64,000 bases of DNA from Purshia tridentata (lineage: Eukaryota; Streptophyta; Magnoliopsida; Rosales; Rosaceae). Below the pieces are notes generated by a model. It had not been told where the DNA came from and did not search any database. It saw only the letters and a list, made by a program, of their open reading frames with translations. Location of the stretch: assembly GCA_003254885.1 (NCBI GenBank), contig QANT01004416.1:1-64000 (forward strand). The letters run 5' to 3'. The position numbers and the translations under genes were made by a program. This document shows positions 33,841 to 48,278 of the stretch, in pieces (position 1 is the first letter of the stretch; every line of letters starts with the position of its first letter).

Positions 33841-36800
33841 ATGGACGTGGAATTGTCTGAATCAAAGTACGAAGATGACTCTCCGGTGAGAGAACACCGG
33901 GATGAAGGGATTAATGATGATTTAGAAGAGAATGGGACCGACAAATCCAGCAGGCATCGGAGCAAGGATAGGAAAAAGAGTAGCCGAGGGGAAGAGAAGG
34001 ATACTAGAAGTAAAGACCGGGAGTGGTCAAGGAGAAGTAGTGTTGATGCTGTAAAAGAAAGAGAGAAAGAATCTAAAGATTCTGAAAAGGATCGGGTATC
34101 TGGCAAGGAAAGGAGGAAGGACGATAGAGATGAGCGCTATAAGGATAGGAGTAGAGATAATAAGTTGAGGGATAAAGATTACGATCGAGAGAGTTATAGA
34201 GAAAAGGAGCATGAGAGGGGGAAAGATAGAAGGGATCGGGGGAAGGAAAAAGAGCGTGAGAAGGAGCGAGAGATAGAGAAGGATAGTGATCGGGGACGAG
34301 ACAAAGAGAGGGGGAAAGAGAAGATGAGGGATAAGGAAAAGGAAAATGACAGGGAACGGGACAAATTAAAGGAAAGGGAACGAGAAAAAGAGAGAGAAAA
34401 ACATAAAGATCGAGAGAAGGGGAGGGAAAGCTATAAGGATACAGATAGGGAGAAGGGGAAGGACAAATATAGGGACAAGGAGAGGGAAGTTGATCAAGAT
34501 AAGGAGAAGTCAAGAGATAAAGTAAGCAGGAGAGGCCTTGATGATAATTATGAATGGAGCAAGGGTGGGGGAAGAGATTATAAAGCTAAGCTAAATGATG
34601 AGGATAACAGGGATAAGCAAGGGAAGGTTTCCTTCAATGTTGAGGATGAACATAATGCTGAGGGCATATCAGGTGGAGCACATCTATCGGCATCAGAGCT
34701 TGAGGAACGCATCCTGAAGTAAGTACATCTTCATTTACGCTATCTTTGTGCAATGTGTGATTTATTTTATAAACCTTTGTTATTGTTTGAAGTATTTCTG
34801 CTTAATTTGCCATTTTTCATTAGTGCACCGTATGTTGTTTGTGAGGCACAGAAGAAGTTGATAGAATGCCTTCTTTGGTTCTGCTAGTGTGAAATGTGGA
34901 AATTGGATGGTGATGTATTTAAGAATCTGTGAAGTGGTTTTAATGTGAATCAACATCTTTCAAAAGATAATAAAAATCTATTATATTCTATTTGGTTTAA
35001 TGTTTAATTTGAAGAGAGAGATGATTGTAGCCTACAAGCATTGATCTGCTGGGAAGCAACTGTGAATTGACTATTTTATGACTTTACTTGATAGCATTTT
35101 GTGATATTTGATTGGACATATCATGCTGGTATTCTAGTTGCATACCCACTAATTATATCCTGATTCCCTGCAGTTTGCTTAGAAGCTACTTTCTGCTTGA
35201 CACACTATTGGTTATAATTATAGTTGTTCATCCCTTTCCAATCAGTTTTTTATTTTAAATGCAGCTGAATTATGGATGTTATGGGTATTACATTTGAACG
35301 TTTTGCAAGTACATGTGTCGTTTTTATTGAATTTGAACTCACAACGTAGTGGTGTTATAGTTATTTTTGAATTTCGTTAATATATAATGTCCGTGTATAT
35401 TTATAAATATATACACATATAGTTGTATGTAAATGCCCCTTTTCAGGGCAATGCAATGTAACATGACTATATTTCTTTTGGTTTTGCTTTTTGCTCAGAA
35501 CAAAGGAAGAGAGATTAAAGAAGAAAACCGAAGACGTGTCTGAGGTTTTATCATGGGTTAGTAGGAGCCGTAAGCTTGAGGATAAAAGGAATGCTGAAAA
35601 GGAGAAAGCTTTGCAGCTTTCAAAGATTTTTGAGGAACAGGTTTGTTTGGTATTGTTTCCTTTGCATCGTGTTTCAACAGTTTGTTGATTTTATGATTAC
35701 TATTTATATTGTGTGGATTTTCTCAGGACAATATTGGTCAGGGAGAAAGTGAAGATGAGGAGACAGCCCAGGATACCACTCGTAAGATTCATTCTTTCTT
35801 GAGAATTGTATATATTGCTTCATAGCAACTACTTGATTGAAGGGTTGTTTGAATGTCAGTAGGAATTTGAATTAGTTCTTTTTGAATTTTTTTATATTAT
35901 ATTTGACACACATGTGGGCCTATTTTTAAAGACAGAATGCATATTTTATGTAGTACTTGTACTTGTAGGCTTACGAATTTTTTAATATATTTTTATACAC
36001 CTGAGCACTAGATAAAGGTAAATAAATCTTGAGTTTTGTGTGTGTATGTGTCTAGAGGCTTGGTCCAGTATTCTGTTAATATGCACCTGCTCATAATATT
36101 TGGTTCCTCTATGCTTCAAGTTTCTAGAGAGTAATAATGAGCCAACAGTTGCAAGTTGTGGGGCCCAATGTTGTTGATAGTATATTGAGAGCTTGGTTTG
36201 GATTTGCAGTTGACCCATGTTAATGATGTCTGAATAACTCAGTTATAATCTTTTGAAGTTTTTCTGGGTTACTTGATCAGATTTATCTCAGTCTTACTCC
36301 AAACACTTGTTTATAGATGATCTCGCTGGGGTTAAAGTTCTTCATGGCCTTGACAAAGTAATGGAAGGCGGGGCAGTTGTTTTAACACTCAAAGATCAGA
36401 GCATTCTAGCTGATGGTGACGTTAATGAAGGTAAAGTAGCTTGAGATTACTTTCTTTTATGGCCTAGGTGTCCCTTATAGGCATGACATTTTTTATTTAA
36501 AAGATGTTTTTGATTTATTGTAACAGACATTGATATGCTTGAGAATGTGGAAATTGGAGAGCAGAAGCAACGAGATGACGCTTACAAGGCAGCAAAGAAA
36601 AAGACAGGGATTTATGTTGACAAGTATGTTGACCATCGTTATAACGTTCAGTTATTTTATAGATGTACTAACAGCAACTTATTGTGACAGTTTCTATGTC
36701 TAACAGTCTACTATAATTTGGCATTTGCTCACACAGCTCATTACTTGTATTTTTGATGATGTATCAGGTTTAATGATGACCCTGGTTCAGAGAAGAAAAT

Positions 36801-39800
36801 TCTTCCAAAATATGATGATGCTGCCCCTGATGAGGTCAATATATATATAGATATATATAGTTTTTTCCCCTACTTCTAGCTTATGCCCCAAAAATTTTCC
36901 TTGTTCACTTACACTTTGTTGAAATGTTGAGCATGGCAGTTGGTTGTAATATGTGAATTTATGTTTCTTTTCAGGGTGTAACTCTAGATGAAAGAGGACA
37001 CTTTACTGGTGAGGCAGAGAAGAAACTTGAAGAGGTACTATTTTATTTCTCATGCTAATTTCACAAGCAGCTTGAATGTATGTGATTTATATGCTTCGAT
37101 TTGCATAAGTAATGCTTCTATGACTTCCATAATGTGATCTTACTGCTTTTAGATAACGGAAAACAGAAAAAATAAAAACTAACAATAGTATTATTTCTTT
37201 TTCCTAGCTCCGGAGGAGGATACAGGGTGTTCCCACAAACAACCACTTTGAAGATCTCAACATCGCTGGAAAGATCACGTCTGACTTTTATACTAATGAA
37301 GAAATGCTTAAGTTTAAAAAGCCCAAGAAAAAGAAATCCTTGCGGAAGAAGGAGAAGCTAGATTTAGATGCCCTTGAAGCAGAAGCAGTTTCTGCAGGGC
37401 TGGGTGTTGCAGACCTTGGTTCTAGGAATGATGCAAAGAGGCAGGCCATTAAAGAGGAGCAAGAAAGATTGGAAGCTGAAAGGAGAAATAGTGCATATCA
37501 GTTAGCTTATGCTAAAGCAGATGAGGCATCTAAATCATTGCGACTGGAGCAAACTCTTTCTGTTAAACCAGAGGAAGATGAAACTGTTGTCTTGGCAGAT
37601 GAGGATGAGGATCTCTATAAATCCTTGGAGAGAGCTAGGAAATTGGCTCTTAAAAAGAAAGAGGAGACACCATCTGGTCCGCAAGCAATTGCCGCCCTTG
37701 CCACTACCAATGCCAGCAGTCAGACTGCAGATGTCCCAATCCCCTCAACTGGCGAGTCACAGGAAAACAAGGTTGTCTTCACAGAGATGGAAGAGTTTGT
37801 CTGGGGCCTCCAGCTTGAAGAAGGTATTCTTGAATTCTTTTAATGTGTTTTTGTTTTTATAAGTAATCTTAGACTAAAGTGAATTGAGACTTTATGGGTT
37901 GAGTGTAGGAATCCTTCTTACCATTTTAGATGCCATGTCTCAATGGTTGTCTAGTATCTTGTAGTTAGCTGGTGGCCATATTCCTATTTCATCATATTCA
38001 GGATTGTTAGTTACCATTTCCTATGGAAGAGTCTGATGTTTCTCTAGCTGCTTTTCACCAATTTGGTCTTTCTTTTTGTGTATTTAATTTGTTTAATGGT
38101 GGCCAATTTCTGAGCCTTCTGCACACTTCACTTTGGTATTCTCAGGGTGATTTTGATTATGGCCTTTTAAACCAGTGGAAATTATAGATAGCCTGCTAGT
38201 AGATCACAATTTTATGTTTTAGTTGAAAGCTTTTTCTTTCTCTTCCATGGCATGCATCATTTAATAAATGACTTCTATGTTGCCCATTCTTTTTCAGAAA
38301 GCCACAAGCCTGAAAGTGAAGATGTTTTTATGCAAGAAGATGAAGAACCGAAATCTTCCCATGAAGAAAGAATGGATGAGGCAGGTGGGTGGACTGAAGT
38401 TAAAGATATTGATGAAGATGAAAACCACACTAATAAGGATAAGGAGGAGATAATTCCTGATGAAACTATCCATGAAGTTGCTGTTGGGAAAGGATTATCA
38501 GGTGCACTGAAGCTGCTTAAAGAACGAGGAAACCTTAAAGAAGGTATTGAATGGGGTGGCAGAAACATGGACAAGAAAAAGAGCAAACTTTTAGGCATTG
38601 TGGATGATGATGATGAGCCAAAGGAGACTCATACATTACGTCAAAGAAAGAATGAACAAAAGGATACTCGCTCATCCTCGTCAGGCCATCAAAAGGAGAC
38701 TCGTCCACCTAAAGTCTATCAGGAAAAGGATATTCACCTTGAGAGAACTGATGAGTTTGGACGAACTGTAAGTACTCTGTCCAGTTCTTTTACAATATGT
38801 TATTAGTTTATATGGTTTAACATTGTTACGTTGGAGTGAATGTGGTCATAGAGTTATAGTTTCCGTAGCCAGTTAAGTATTCTTATGCTTATTCCATGGG
38901 CTAAATTTTGGGGTTAGAAGTGTAGTTCTCTAAAAGCTGTGTACCAGCAATAATGTGTATGTTTTGATCTGTGCTTATCGGTGACATTATATTAGCCATA
39001 GTCAAGGAATTAAATTTCAGATTTCGATAAAATTTCGATGGTTCAAAAATATGTTTCGAAAGAATTTCGATTTTGTTGGAAATTTTGACTAAAATAATTG
39101 AAACTTTAAACAAAATTTTGATAATTTTGATTTGATAATATTTGGAGACCTCAAAAAAATGGAAATTTCGAGGAAATTTTCGAAATTTAATTCTGGCAAA
39201 TATAAATATTCCTATGCTTATTCCATGGTGAAGTTGAAGTATAGTTTCTTTAAAGCTGTGGTGCAGGCAAAAATAAATATGTTCTGATCTTTGCTTTGTT
39301 GATGATCATGTGGTATTATTTCTGCTCTATTGACTTATTTCCTTGTTTTCACCAGTTGACACCAAAGGAAGCCTTTCGGATACTTTCTCATAAATTCCAT
39401 GGGAAGGGGCCTGGAAAAATGAAGCAAGAGAAACGCATGAAGCAATATCAGGAAGAACTGAAGTTGAAGCAGATGAAGAGTTCAGATACACCATCATTGT
39501 CTGTGGAGAGGATGAGGGAAACTCAAGCTCGCTTGCAGACACCCTATCTTGTTCTCAGTGGTCATGTTAAACCGGGGTATGCTTTATAAGGTTAATAATC
39601 AAATGCATTGAAATGACTTATAAAACTTGAATTTCGTTAACATCCTTTGAATACCTCAATTTAAAGAATTGAATAAAGAAACATGAGCTTGGAATAGGCT
39701 TCCCTGCCTTAACTTTTCTATTTTCTATTGCAAATTCATATTCCCAATTTATTTACCCTTTTCCCCCTCCTTTGGTGTTTTCAGGCAAACTAGCGATCCC

Positions 39801-40289
39801 AGAAGTGGTTTTGCTACTGTTGAGAAGGATCTGCCAGGGGGCTTGACGCCAATGCTTGGTGACAGGAAGGTGAGTTAACTCTTACATTTCTTTGCCCTAA
39901 TTTCATTGATGTTGATATATATGTCTATATAGAGCCTGATATTCACAGGTTCCAATTTTTCCAACTGCCAACTAATTAGTTATTTTAATGTAGAGGTCGA
40001 TCACAAAATCTTAGTTTGTCCACAGAACAGTCTTATTTAAGTTCTGCTTCTTATCTATCAAATCTTTATTTGTTTTCTTTTGATCATCTAGAAGCCTGTA
40101 AGGATGTTTTAGATAGATAATCTTTATTCACCCATTTGTGGTGTTTATTTCCTTCTGCTCTTTTTAATCCTTTTTCAATTTTCCATATAGTAATTTTTTC
40201 TGTTATTTTTTCAGGTTGAACATTTTCTGGGGATAAAGCGCAAAGCCGATCCTGAAAGTTCAGGCACGCCAAAGAAGCCTAAAACTTGA
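33841..40289 (+). CDS. DOT2: SART-1 family tri-snRNP protein, DOT2/MDF orthologue
   Basis: Twelve exons join in frame to 959 residues: 33841-34718, 35499-35640, 35727-35781, 36317-36430, 36527-36623, 36768-36834, 36975-37034, 37208-37823, 38298-38767, 39356-39576, 39785-39869, 40215-40289. Residues about 35-240 are an extreme Arg/Lys/Glu/Asp-rich, RS-like region (KEREREKEREKHKDRE). SART-1 homology follows: ASELEERILKTKEERLKKKT, GVKVLHGLDKVMEGGAVVLT, GVTLDERGHFTGEAEKKLEE, AVGKGLSGALKLLKERG and the C-terminal LTPKEAFRILSHKFHGKGPG. The protein ends in a basic IKRKADP and KKPKT. Family knowledge: SART1/Snu66 is a U4/U6.U5 tri-snRNP component in the nucleus, and Arabidopsis DOT2/MDF affects vein patterning and meristems. 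It is longer than I recall for Arabidopsis (about 820), mostly through the charged N-terminus. I saw no obvious Hub1-binding HIND motif. The start is the first ATG after the 5' UTR intron. Confidence 0.94.
38878..39297. mobile_element. AT-rich insertion flanked by a 95-bp direct repeat in DOT2 intron 9
   Basis: TATTCTTATGCTTATTCCAT (38878) and ATATTCCTATGCTTATTCCA (about 39205) start two imperfect copies of about 95 bp, both ending in GTTYTGATCTKTGCTT. Between them lie about 190 bp rich in AAATTTCGA and TTTCGATTTT words. Either a local duplication embracing an insertion or a rearranged element. No coding content. Confidence 0.55.
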
Positions 40290-41394
40290 AGTTTTCTTTG
40301 GTTGAATTTTGGAGTTCATGAACTTAATGACATTCAATTTTTTAATTTCTTGCCTGTATGTACTCTATCTTAATGGGCAAGGGGCTGACCTGCATGGGCA
40401 GAGCTATAGTTCGTAAATTTGCGTATAATACGCATACGTGTATGTAGATTTTTTATTTAAAAGAAATTTCTGTTTTTCATACGCTTCAAAAATATGCATA
40501 ATTTTTTTAATTTAAAGTATAATTTGCGTATTTTTCAATTTTTGTTAAACACATATTATCACTTATTATTCTGTATTTTGCATGTATTATTTGCATATTT
40601 TGGAAAAGGGTTAATTTCATTACGACAGTTAAGTTCAGTACTGAAATTGTTGATTTTTATTAAATGATGGATTGATTACGTTGGTTCAGTACCGAACTGC
40701 ATGGTATATAACATATCCATTAAATCAGCAAAATAATATGCAAATAATACATGCATTATTTCCAATCATGACCTAATGGATTGATTAGGCATAATTAACA
40801 ATTTCAATCAACTATATATGCTCAATTATGACCTAATTGGATTTATGTCAGATTGGATTGGATGTGGATTTACTAAAAATAACAATTTCAAGCCGACGAA
40901 CACCCTTATAATTAGAAGCATCAAACACAAATGATCCATTTGTATTTTGTAGTGGACCAAGCATATCCTTTATTTAGATATCGGAACTTATTAAACAATA
41001 AAAACTTGTACCAAGTTCGAATTTTAGCAGTGATAAGCGAATGAGTGAGAGTGAGCGATTGTGTCGCATGGTATGATTTGGTAAAAACTTATTATGCATA
41101 CACACTTAGTCTGAGAAGTCGGTTGTGAAATGCTCATCGTGATAAGAATCATAAGATGTCATACAAATTGTACCAATTCCAACTTTCAGTTAAGAAGTTG
41201 GATCATTTCAGATTCACTATTCAAGATAACAATGAACCAGCCAGAAAATAGGGTACAACTCAGGGCTCAAAGCTCATGTTTTCAGATTTAAGGGAAAAAG
41301 GAAACCCAGATAATCCCACTTTATATTAAGAAGAGTGATGTATTCAGATTCACTGGTCAAAATTTGAAGTGGCCAGAAACTAGCAGGTAACAAG
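40290..41394. other. Convergent 3' region between DOT2 and OAS-TL
   Basis: Holds the 3' UTRs of both genes plus two repeat structures listed separately (foldback at 40580-40754, tandem duplication at about 41185-41420). No additional gene is seen. Confidence 0.5.
40580..40754. repeat. Foldback sequence downstream of DOT2
   Basis: GCATGTATTATTTGCATATT (40580) is mirrored by AATATGCAAATAATACATGC (to 40754). The loop contains a near-palindromic TTCAGTACTGAA-like block. The whole is small enough to be a MITE remnant or a simple inverted duplication. Confidence 0.6.
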
Positions 41395-45041
<3,647 letters not shown>

Positions 45042-45059
45042 TTTCCCCTTTTCAGATTA

Positions 45060-45501
45060 CTGCAACCAAAACGCCACTTGTTAAATTAACTTAAGTCATA
45101 AGTTCATAACCAATAATCCAAGAAATTTCACTTCATCAATAAATAAAAAATAATCTTTTTATAATTGCTTTTTCAAAACTTTTTTTAATAAAACAACCTA
45201 AGACTGAAAAATCTAATACACATTAGCTGCAACCTAATAAAGAAATTTTCCTTCTTTTATGATTTTCGTTATTTGTTGACCCAAAAAAAAGAAAAAAAGA
45301 TTTTCGTTATTTGATTATGATCAGATCAATAGATCATCAGGATGAGTTGATTTTATAGCTGGTTAGTTTTTGTTCTGAAAATCCCAAAAATGAATTTATG
45401 TTGCAGAACTATAAGCTTACTGTGGATGTGATTAGTGAAATGAGAATAGTCCTGGAGGTATGATTAACGATTAAGAAAGAAATTAGAACAGAGAATATCA
45501 C
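45060..45501 (-). other. Likely 5' UTR intron of OAS-TL
   Basis: The donor GTGTCAAG|GTGATA (45502/45501) and acceptor TTGGTTGCAG (45060) on the minus strand bound 442 bp ending 18 bases before the ATG. Inferred from splice signals; it would place the transcription start near 45560, downstream of a TATATAT at 45588-45594. Confidence 0.55.
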
Positions 45502-45587
45502 CTTGACACTGACAGATAATCTCCGCGTCAAAACCGATAACCACGACCTGTTAAGAAGATCAAGCAACAGAGCTACCGACCCACCCA

Positions 45588-45594
45588 TATATAT
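45588..45594 (-). promoter_or_regulatory. Candidate TATA box of OAS-TL
   Basis: CCATATATATGGG on the minus strand, about 90 bp upstream of the inferred 5' UTR donor site. It starts the roughly 370-470 bp region shared with the divergent FdC1 gene. Confidence 0.45.
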
Positions 45595-46062
45595 GGTTCT
45601 GAAATATGACGTCATAATTGCAGTGCTATGTTCCTTTTGGAATTTATTGAATTTGGTCTGTTTTGAAGTCCTGTTACTCTTTTGGGCAAATATGGTATGT
45701 GATTTGGATTTGATAGCAAATTCCTATTCAACATCCAAATTTATGTCACAAAAAAATTGTTTCAAATTTTTAATATAATTGTTTCACAGTTCATGGTTTA
45801 TGCATTGCATGAAGACGTTTCACAAAATCTGAGACTAACCCATCTCCCTTGTTTTTCACTTAACCATATTGTAAACTTCTAAGCAATTCACTGGACTGCA
45901 CAGTGTAACAGTGACATGGGCACAACCTTGTTTTGTATAATAAACCACAAAACACCAACATATTACAAAACCTTATCCTTTGCCACACACCATAACAATA
46001 GCACAGAGGCAGCACTGCCACAAAAAAACTGTCCCTCATTCGCTGCCTCAGAAATTAACACT
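45595..46062. promoter_or_regulatory. Divergent promoter region of OAS-TL and FdC1
   Basis: Lies between the leftward OAS-TL start and the rightward FdC1 start codon, so the two genes may share regulatory DNA. The right part probably is the FdC1 leader. An in-frame ATG at 45916 would extend FdC1 by 49 residues, but that stretch does not look like the family N-terminus. Confidence 0.4.
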
Positions 46063-46512
46063 ATGGCAACCCTTTTTCACTTCCCTTCATCTCCTTCTTT
46101 CACTCTACCTAAACAAGGACACCCCACCAAACCCTCTACTGGTTCTCAGCTCAATCTCCGGTGGCCACGCCACCGTTCACGACGGTCCTGCATAGTCCGG
46201 TCCTACAAGGTGGTGGTTGAGCACGAGGGTCGGTCTACTGAGCTGGAGGTGGAGCCTGATGAGACCATACTAGCCAAGGCATTGGACTCTGGGCTGTCTG
46301 TGCCGCATGACTGCAAGCTTGGGGTGTGCATGACTTGCCCTGCTAAGCTTCTGGCCGGCACGGTTGACCAGAGTGAAGGTATGCTCAGTGATGATGTGGT
46401 GGAGAGTGGCTATACATTGCTGTGTGTATCTTACCCACAGTCTGATTGTCACATTAGGACCATCCCGGAAGATGAGCTCCTATCACTGCAATTAGCAACA
46501 GCTAATGACTAA
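46063..46512 (+). CDS. FDC1: Plastid ferredoxin-like protein FdC1
   Basis: Single exon, 149 residues, close to the 154 I recall for At4g14890. A Ser/Arg-rich transit peptide covers about the first 48 residues (MATLFHFPSSPSFTLPKQGH). It is followed by the 2Fe-2S ferredoxin domain (SYKVVVEHEGRSTELEVEPD). The iron-sulfur ligands are C-x4-C-x2-C in DCKLGVCMTCPAK plus the Cys of GYTLLC some 28 residues later. The protein ends in the FdC1-type extension ELLSLQLATAND, which ordinary leaf ferredoxins lack. Family knowledge: FdC1 takes electrons from photosystem I but is a poor donor to FNR, so it probably serves other acceptors. Transcribed divergently from OAS-TL. Confidence 0.94.
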   Translation: MATLFHFPSSPSFTLPKQGHPTKPSTGSQLNLRWPRHRSRRSCIVRSYKVVVEHEGRSTELEVEPDETILAKALDSGLSVPHDCKLGVCMTCPAKLLAGTVDQSEGMLSDDVVESGYTLLCVSYPQSDCHIRTIPEDELLSLQLATAND

Positions 46513-47246
46513 ATTTTGGATTTTGGAAACTGGGTAGTGAAGTTGACCCATATTTGCTTTGAGTTATGGATTGTTGAATAGAAATAATATTTACTTTGTT
46601 TTTCACTTATAATTAAATGTGCTGCTATCAGTTGGTATTTGATTAGAAATGTTGTTTGTTTATATCATATGATTGAATAGGCCATTGATTGGATTGGTTG
46701 TGACCTGGATGGAGCAAATATTTTAATCAACTTATTAAGTTAAACAGATGGTAAGTGCAATAATTTTCTCCATTCCGAAGTTTCATTATAACACATTGCT
46801 ATACAATGCAGAAGAAGAAAAAAATTATCATTATTGTTCATACATTACAGACCGATAACCTCAGGAGATCTGACGAGATGGTCCTAAACCTGTTTTAATA
46901 ATGTTAGGTAATTAAGTGATAGCAATCGATTCCTTCAATTCCTCTTGTGCTTGTTTTGGGTGTGGAAACAAAGGAGGACAGACAACCAAAGTATCTTACG
47001 CCATCAAGGTAGTTGCTGAATGCCCTCATTTCTCAGTAGAGGGCAGTCACTCCTCTTAGTTCCTTGAAAAGTAATTCCCAAGCAGAAAACTTGTGTTGTA
47101 GAAAATTGTATTAGCCAGCTTCTATATCTCATAAAATGAATCAGCATAGCTCTGACTATCCACCCCTCTAGCCATCAGAAACATGGTTAGTTCAAATAAA
47201 ACATAAAATCAAGGCACTGACTATCAGAATAGCAAACCACCTGCTC
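46513..47246. terminator. Convergent 3' region of FdC1 and the L18-family gene
   Basis: About 730 bp between convergent stop codons. It should contain both 3' UTRs and poly(A) sites. Nothing else is recognised. Confidence 0.5.
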
Positions 47247-48278
47247 CTAGGCTGCAGATGAGGAACTGGATTTCTTCCACATTCTTTGCTTGATCTTGAC
47301 CTTCACATTAATGCCATTATCAATGATAGATTGAAGTACAATTTGAAGCTTGCCTTCCAATCTCTCCCCTTTCCTTGGTGTGTAAATCACATCATAGATA
47401 TCATCAGCCAATGCCCTCTGAGCCAGAACTGCCCCCACAGCAGCACAATTAGCAGCTGAATTCCTAGTTGAACCAAGGTCAAACTTCATGTCCTTCGATA
47501 TTGAATGTGCCACAGCAACAACCTTACTGGTCACCCGGTGCACAATGCAGGCACGAACAGACGCGTTTGAGATGTAAATGTCCAGGCAAAATGGCTCATG
47601 GAAAGGACCTGTGAGCTGATTAAAAGTCGGAGTCCTCAGCTTCTTCTTGCCAACACAAGCATTGTCTAATTGATCAACCTGAGAATTCTCCACAATTCTA
47701 CCTTGTTTCTCACTTCTGGAGAACAAATCACGAACGGGGTTGTCTTTTTCGCTCTCCTTTAAATCATCATCCTTCCTTTTACTTTCCTTTGGATCATCCT
47801 TCTTCTTAGAAGTTTTTTTCCTGCGATGGAAGTCGAAATTATACTCTTCGAACTCTTTGGAGTCACGGTCAAGTTTATAGAACAGATGGCCACGAACTCT
47901 CATATTATCAATGTCATCAAAATCCGGGTCACCCTCAACAGGCAGAGAGCAATTATCAACCGTTTCACCAGCCACTTCCTCTAACAAGGAACTTGCTTCC
48001 AATAGGGTACCCTCCATTCCTCGCCCCGCTAGTGCCAAACCCGATGAAACCCGCCATGCATCATGGTCAACAAGCTCAATATCATAACTGTCCGAATGGG
48101 GTTTAGCATTGGAGGGGAACAGCGGAGGAGGATGAAAGCTACTAGAGTAATAAGCAAATTGTGCCGAATGATCAATAACGGGGATTGTGGTGGTGACCTT
48201 GCAGCAAAAAGTGGGAGCCTTGGAAAGGAAATGTGGATATACTACTGAAGCAAATGTGACTCCTCTCCTTAAGAACAT
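47247..48278 (-). CDS. Ribosomal L18p/L5e (uL18) family protein
   Basis: Single exon, 343 residues. The C-terminal third is a uL18-like domain: FCLDIYISNASVRACIVHRV, TSKVVAVAHSISKDMKFDLG, NSAANCAAVGAVLAQRALAD, then KLQIVLQSIIDNGINVKVKI. A lysine-rich low-complexity stretch sits near residues 150-195 (RRKKTSKKKDDPKESKRKDD). The N-terminus (MFLRRGVTFASVVYPHF) is basic with hydrophobic residues and no acidic ones, fitting an organelle, possibly mitochondrial, presequence. It is much longer than bacterial L18, so it may be an organellar ribosome-associated factor rather than a core subunit. The family match I recall is At3g22450. The frame starts two codons earlier with TTG, so ATG 48278 is the first real start. 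Confidence 0.8.
   Translation of the reverse strand: MFLRRGVTFASVVYPHFLSKAPTFCCKVTTTIPVIDHSAQFAYYSSSFHPPPLFPSNAKPHSDSYDIELVDHDAWRVSSGLALAGRGMEGTLLEASSLLEEVAGETVDNCSLPVEGDPDFDDIDNMRVRGHLFYKLDRDSKEFEEYNFDFHRRKKTSKKKDDPKESKRKDDDLKESEKDNPVRDLFSRSEKQGRIVENSQVDQLDNACVGKKKLRTPTFNQLTGPFHEPFCLDIYISNASVRACIVHRVTSKVVAVAHSISKDMKFDLGSTRNSAANCAAVGAVLAQRALADDIYDVIYTPRKGERLEGKLQIVLQSIIDNGINVKVKIKQRMWKKSSSSSAA

Noticed and set aside
34073-34513. 146-codon minus-strand frame rich in Pro, Ser, Tyr
   Set aside because: It is the antisense shadow of the Arg/Lys/Glu-rich region of DOT2 exon 1; its composition is forced by the sense codons.
45916-46062. In-frame 49-residue extension of FdC1 from ATG 45916
   Set aside because: The extension has no similarity to the FdC1 N-terminus; the transit peptide starting at 46063 has the expected length and start (MATL).
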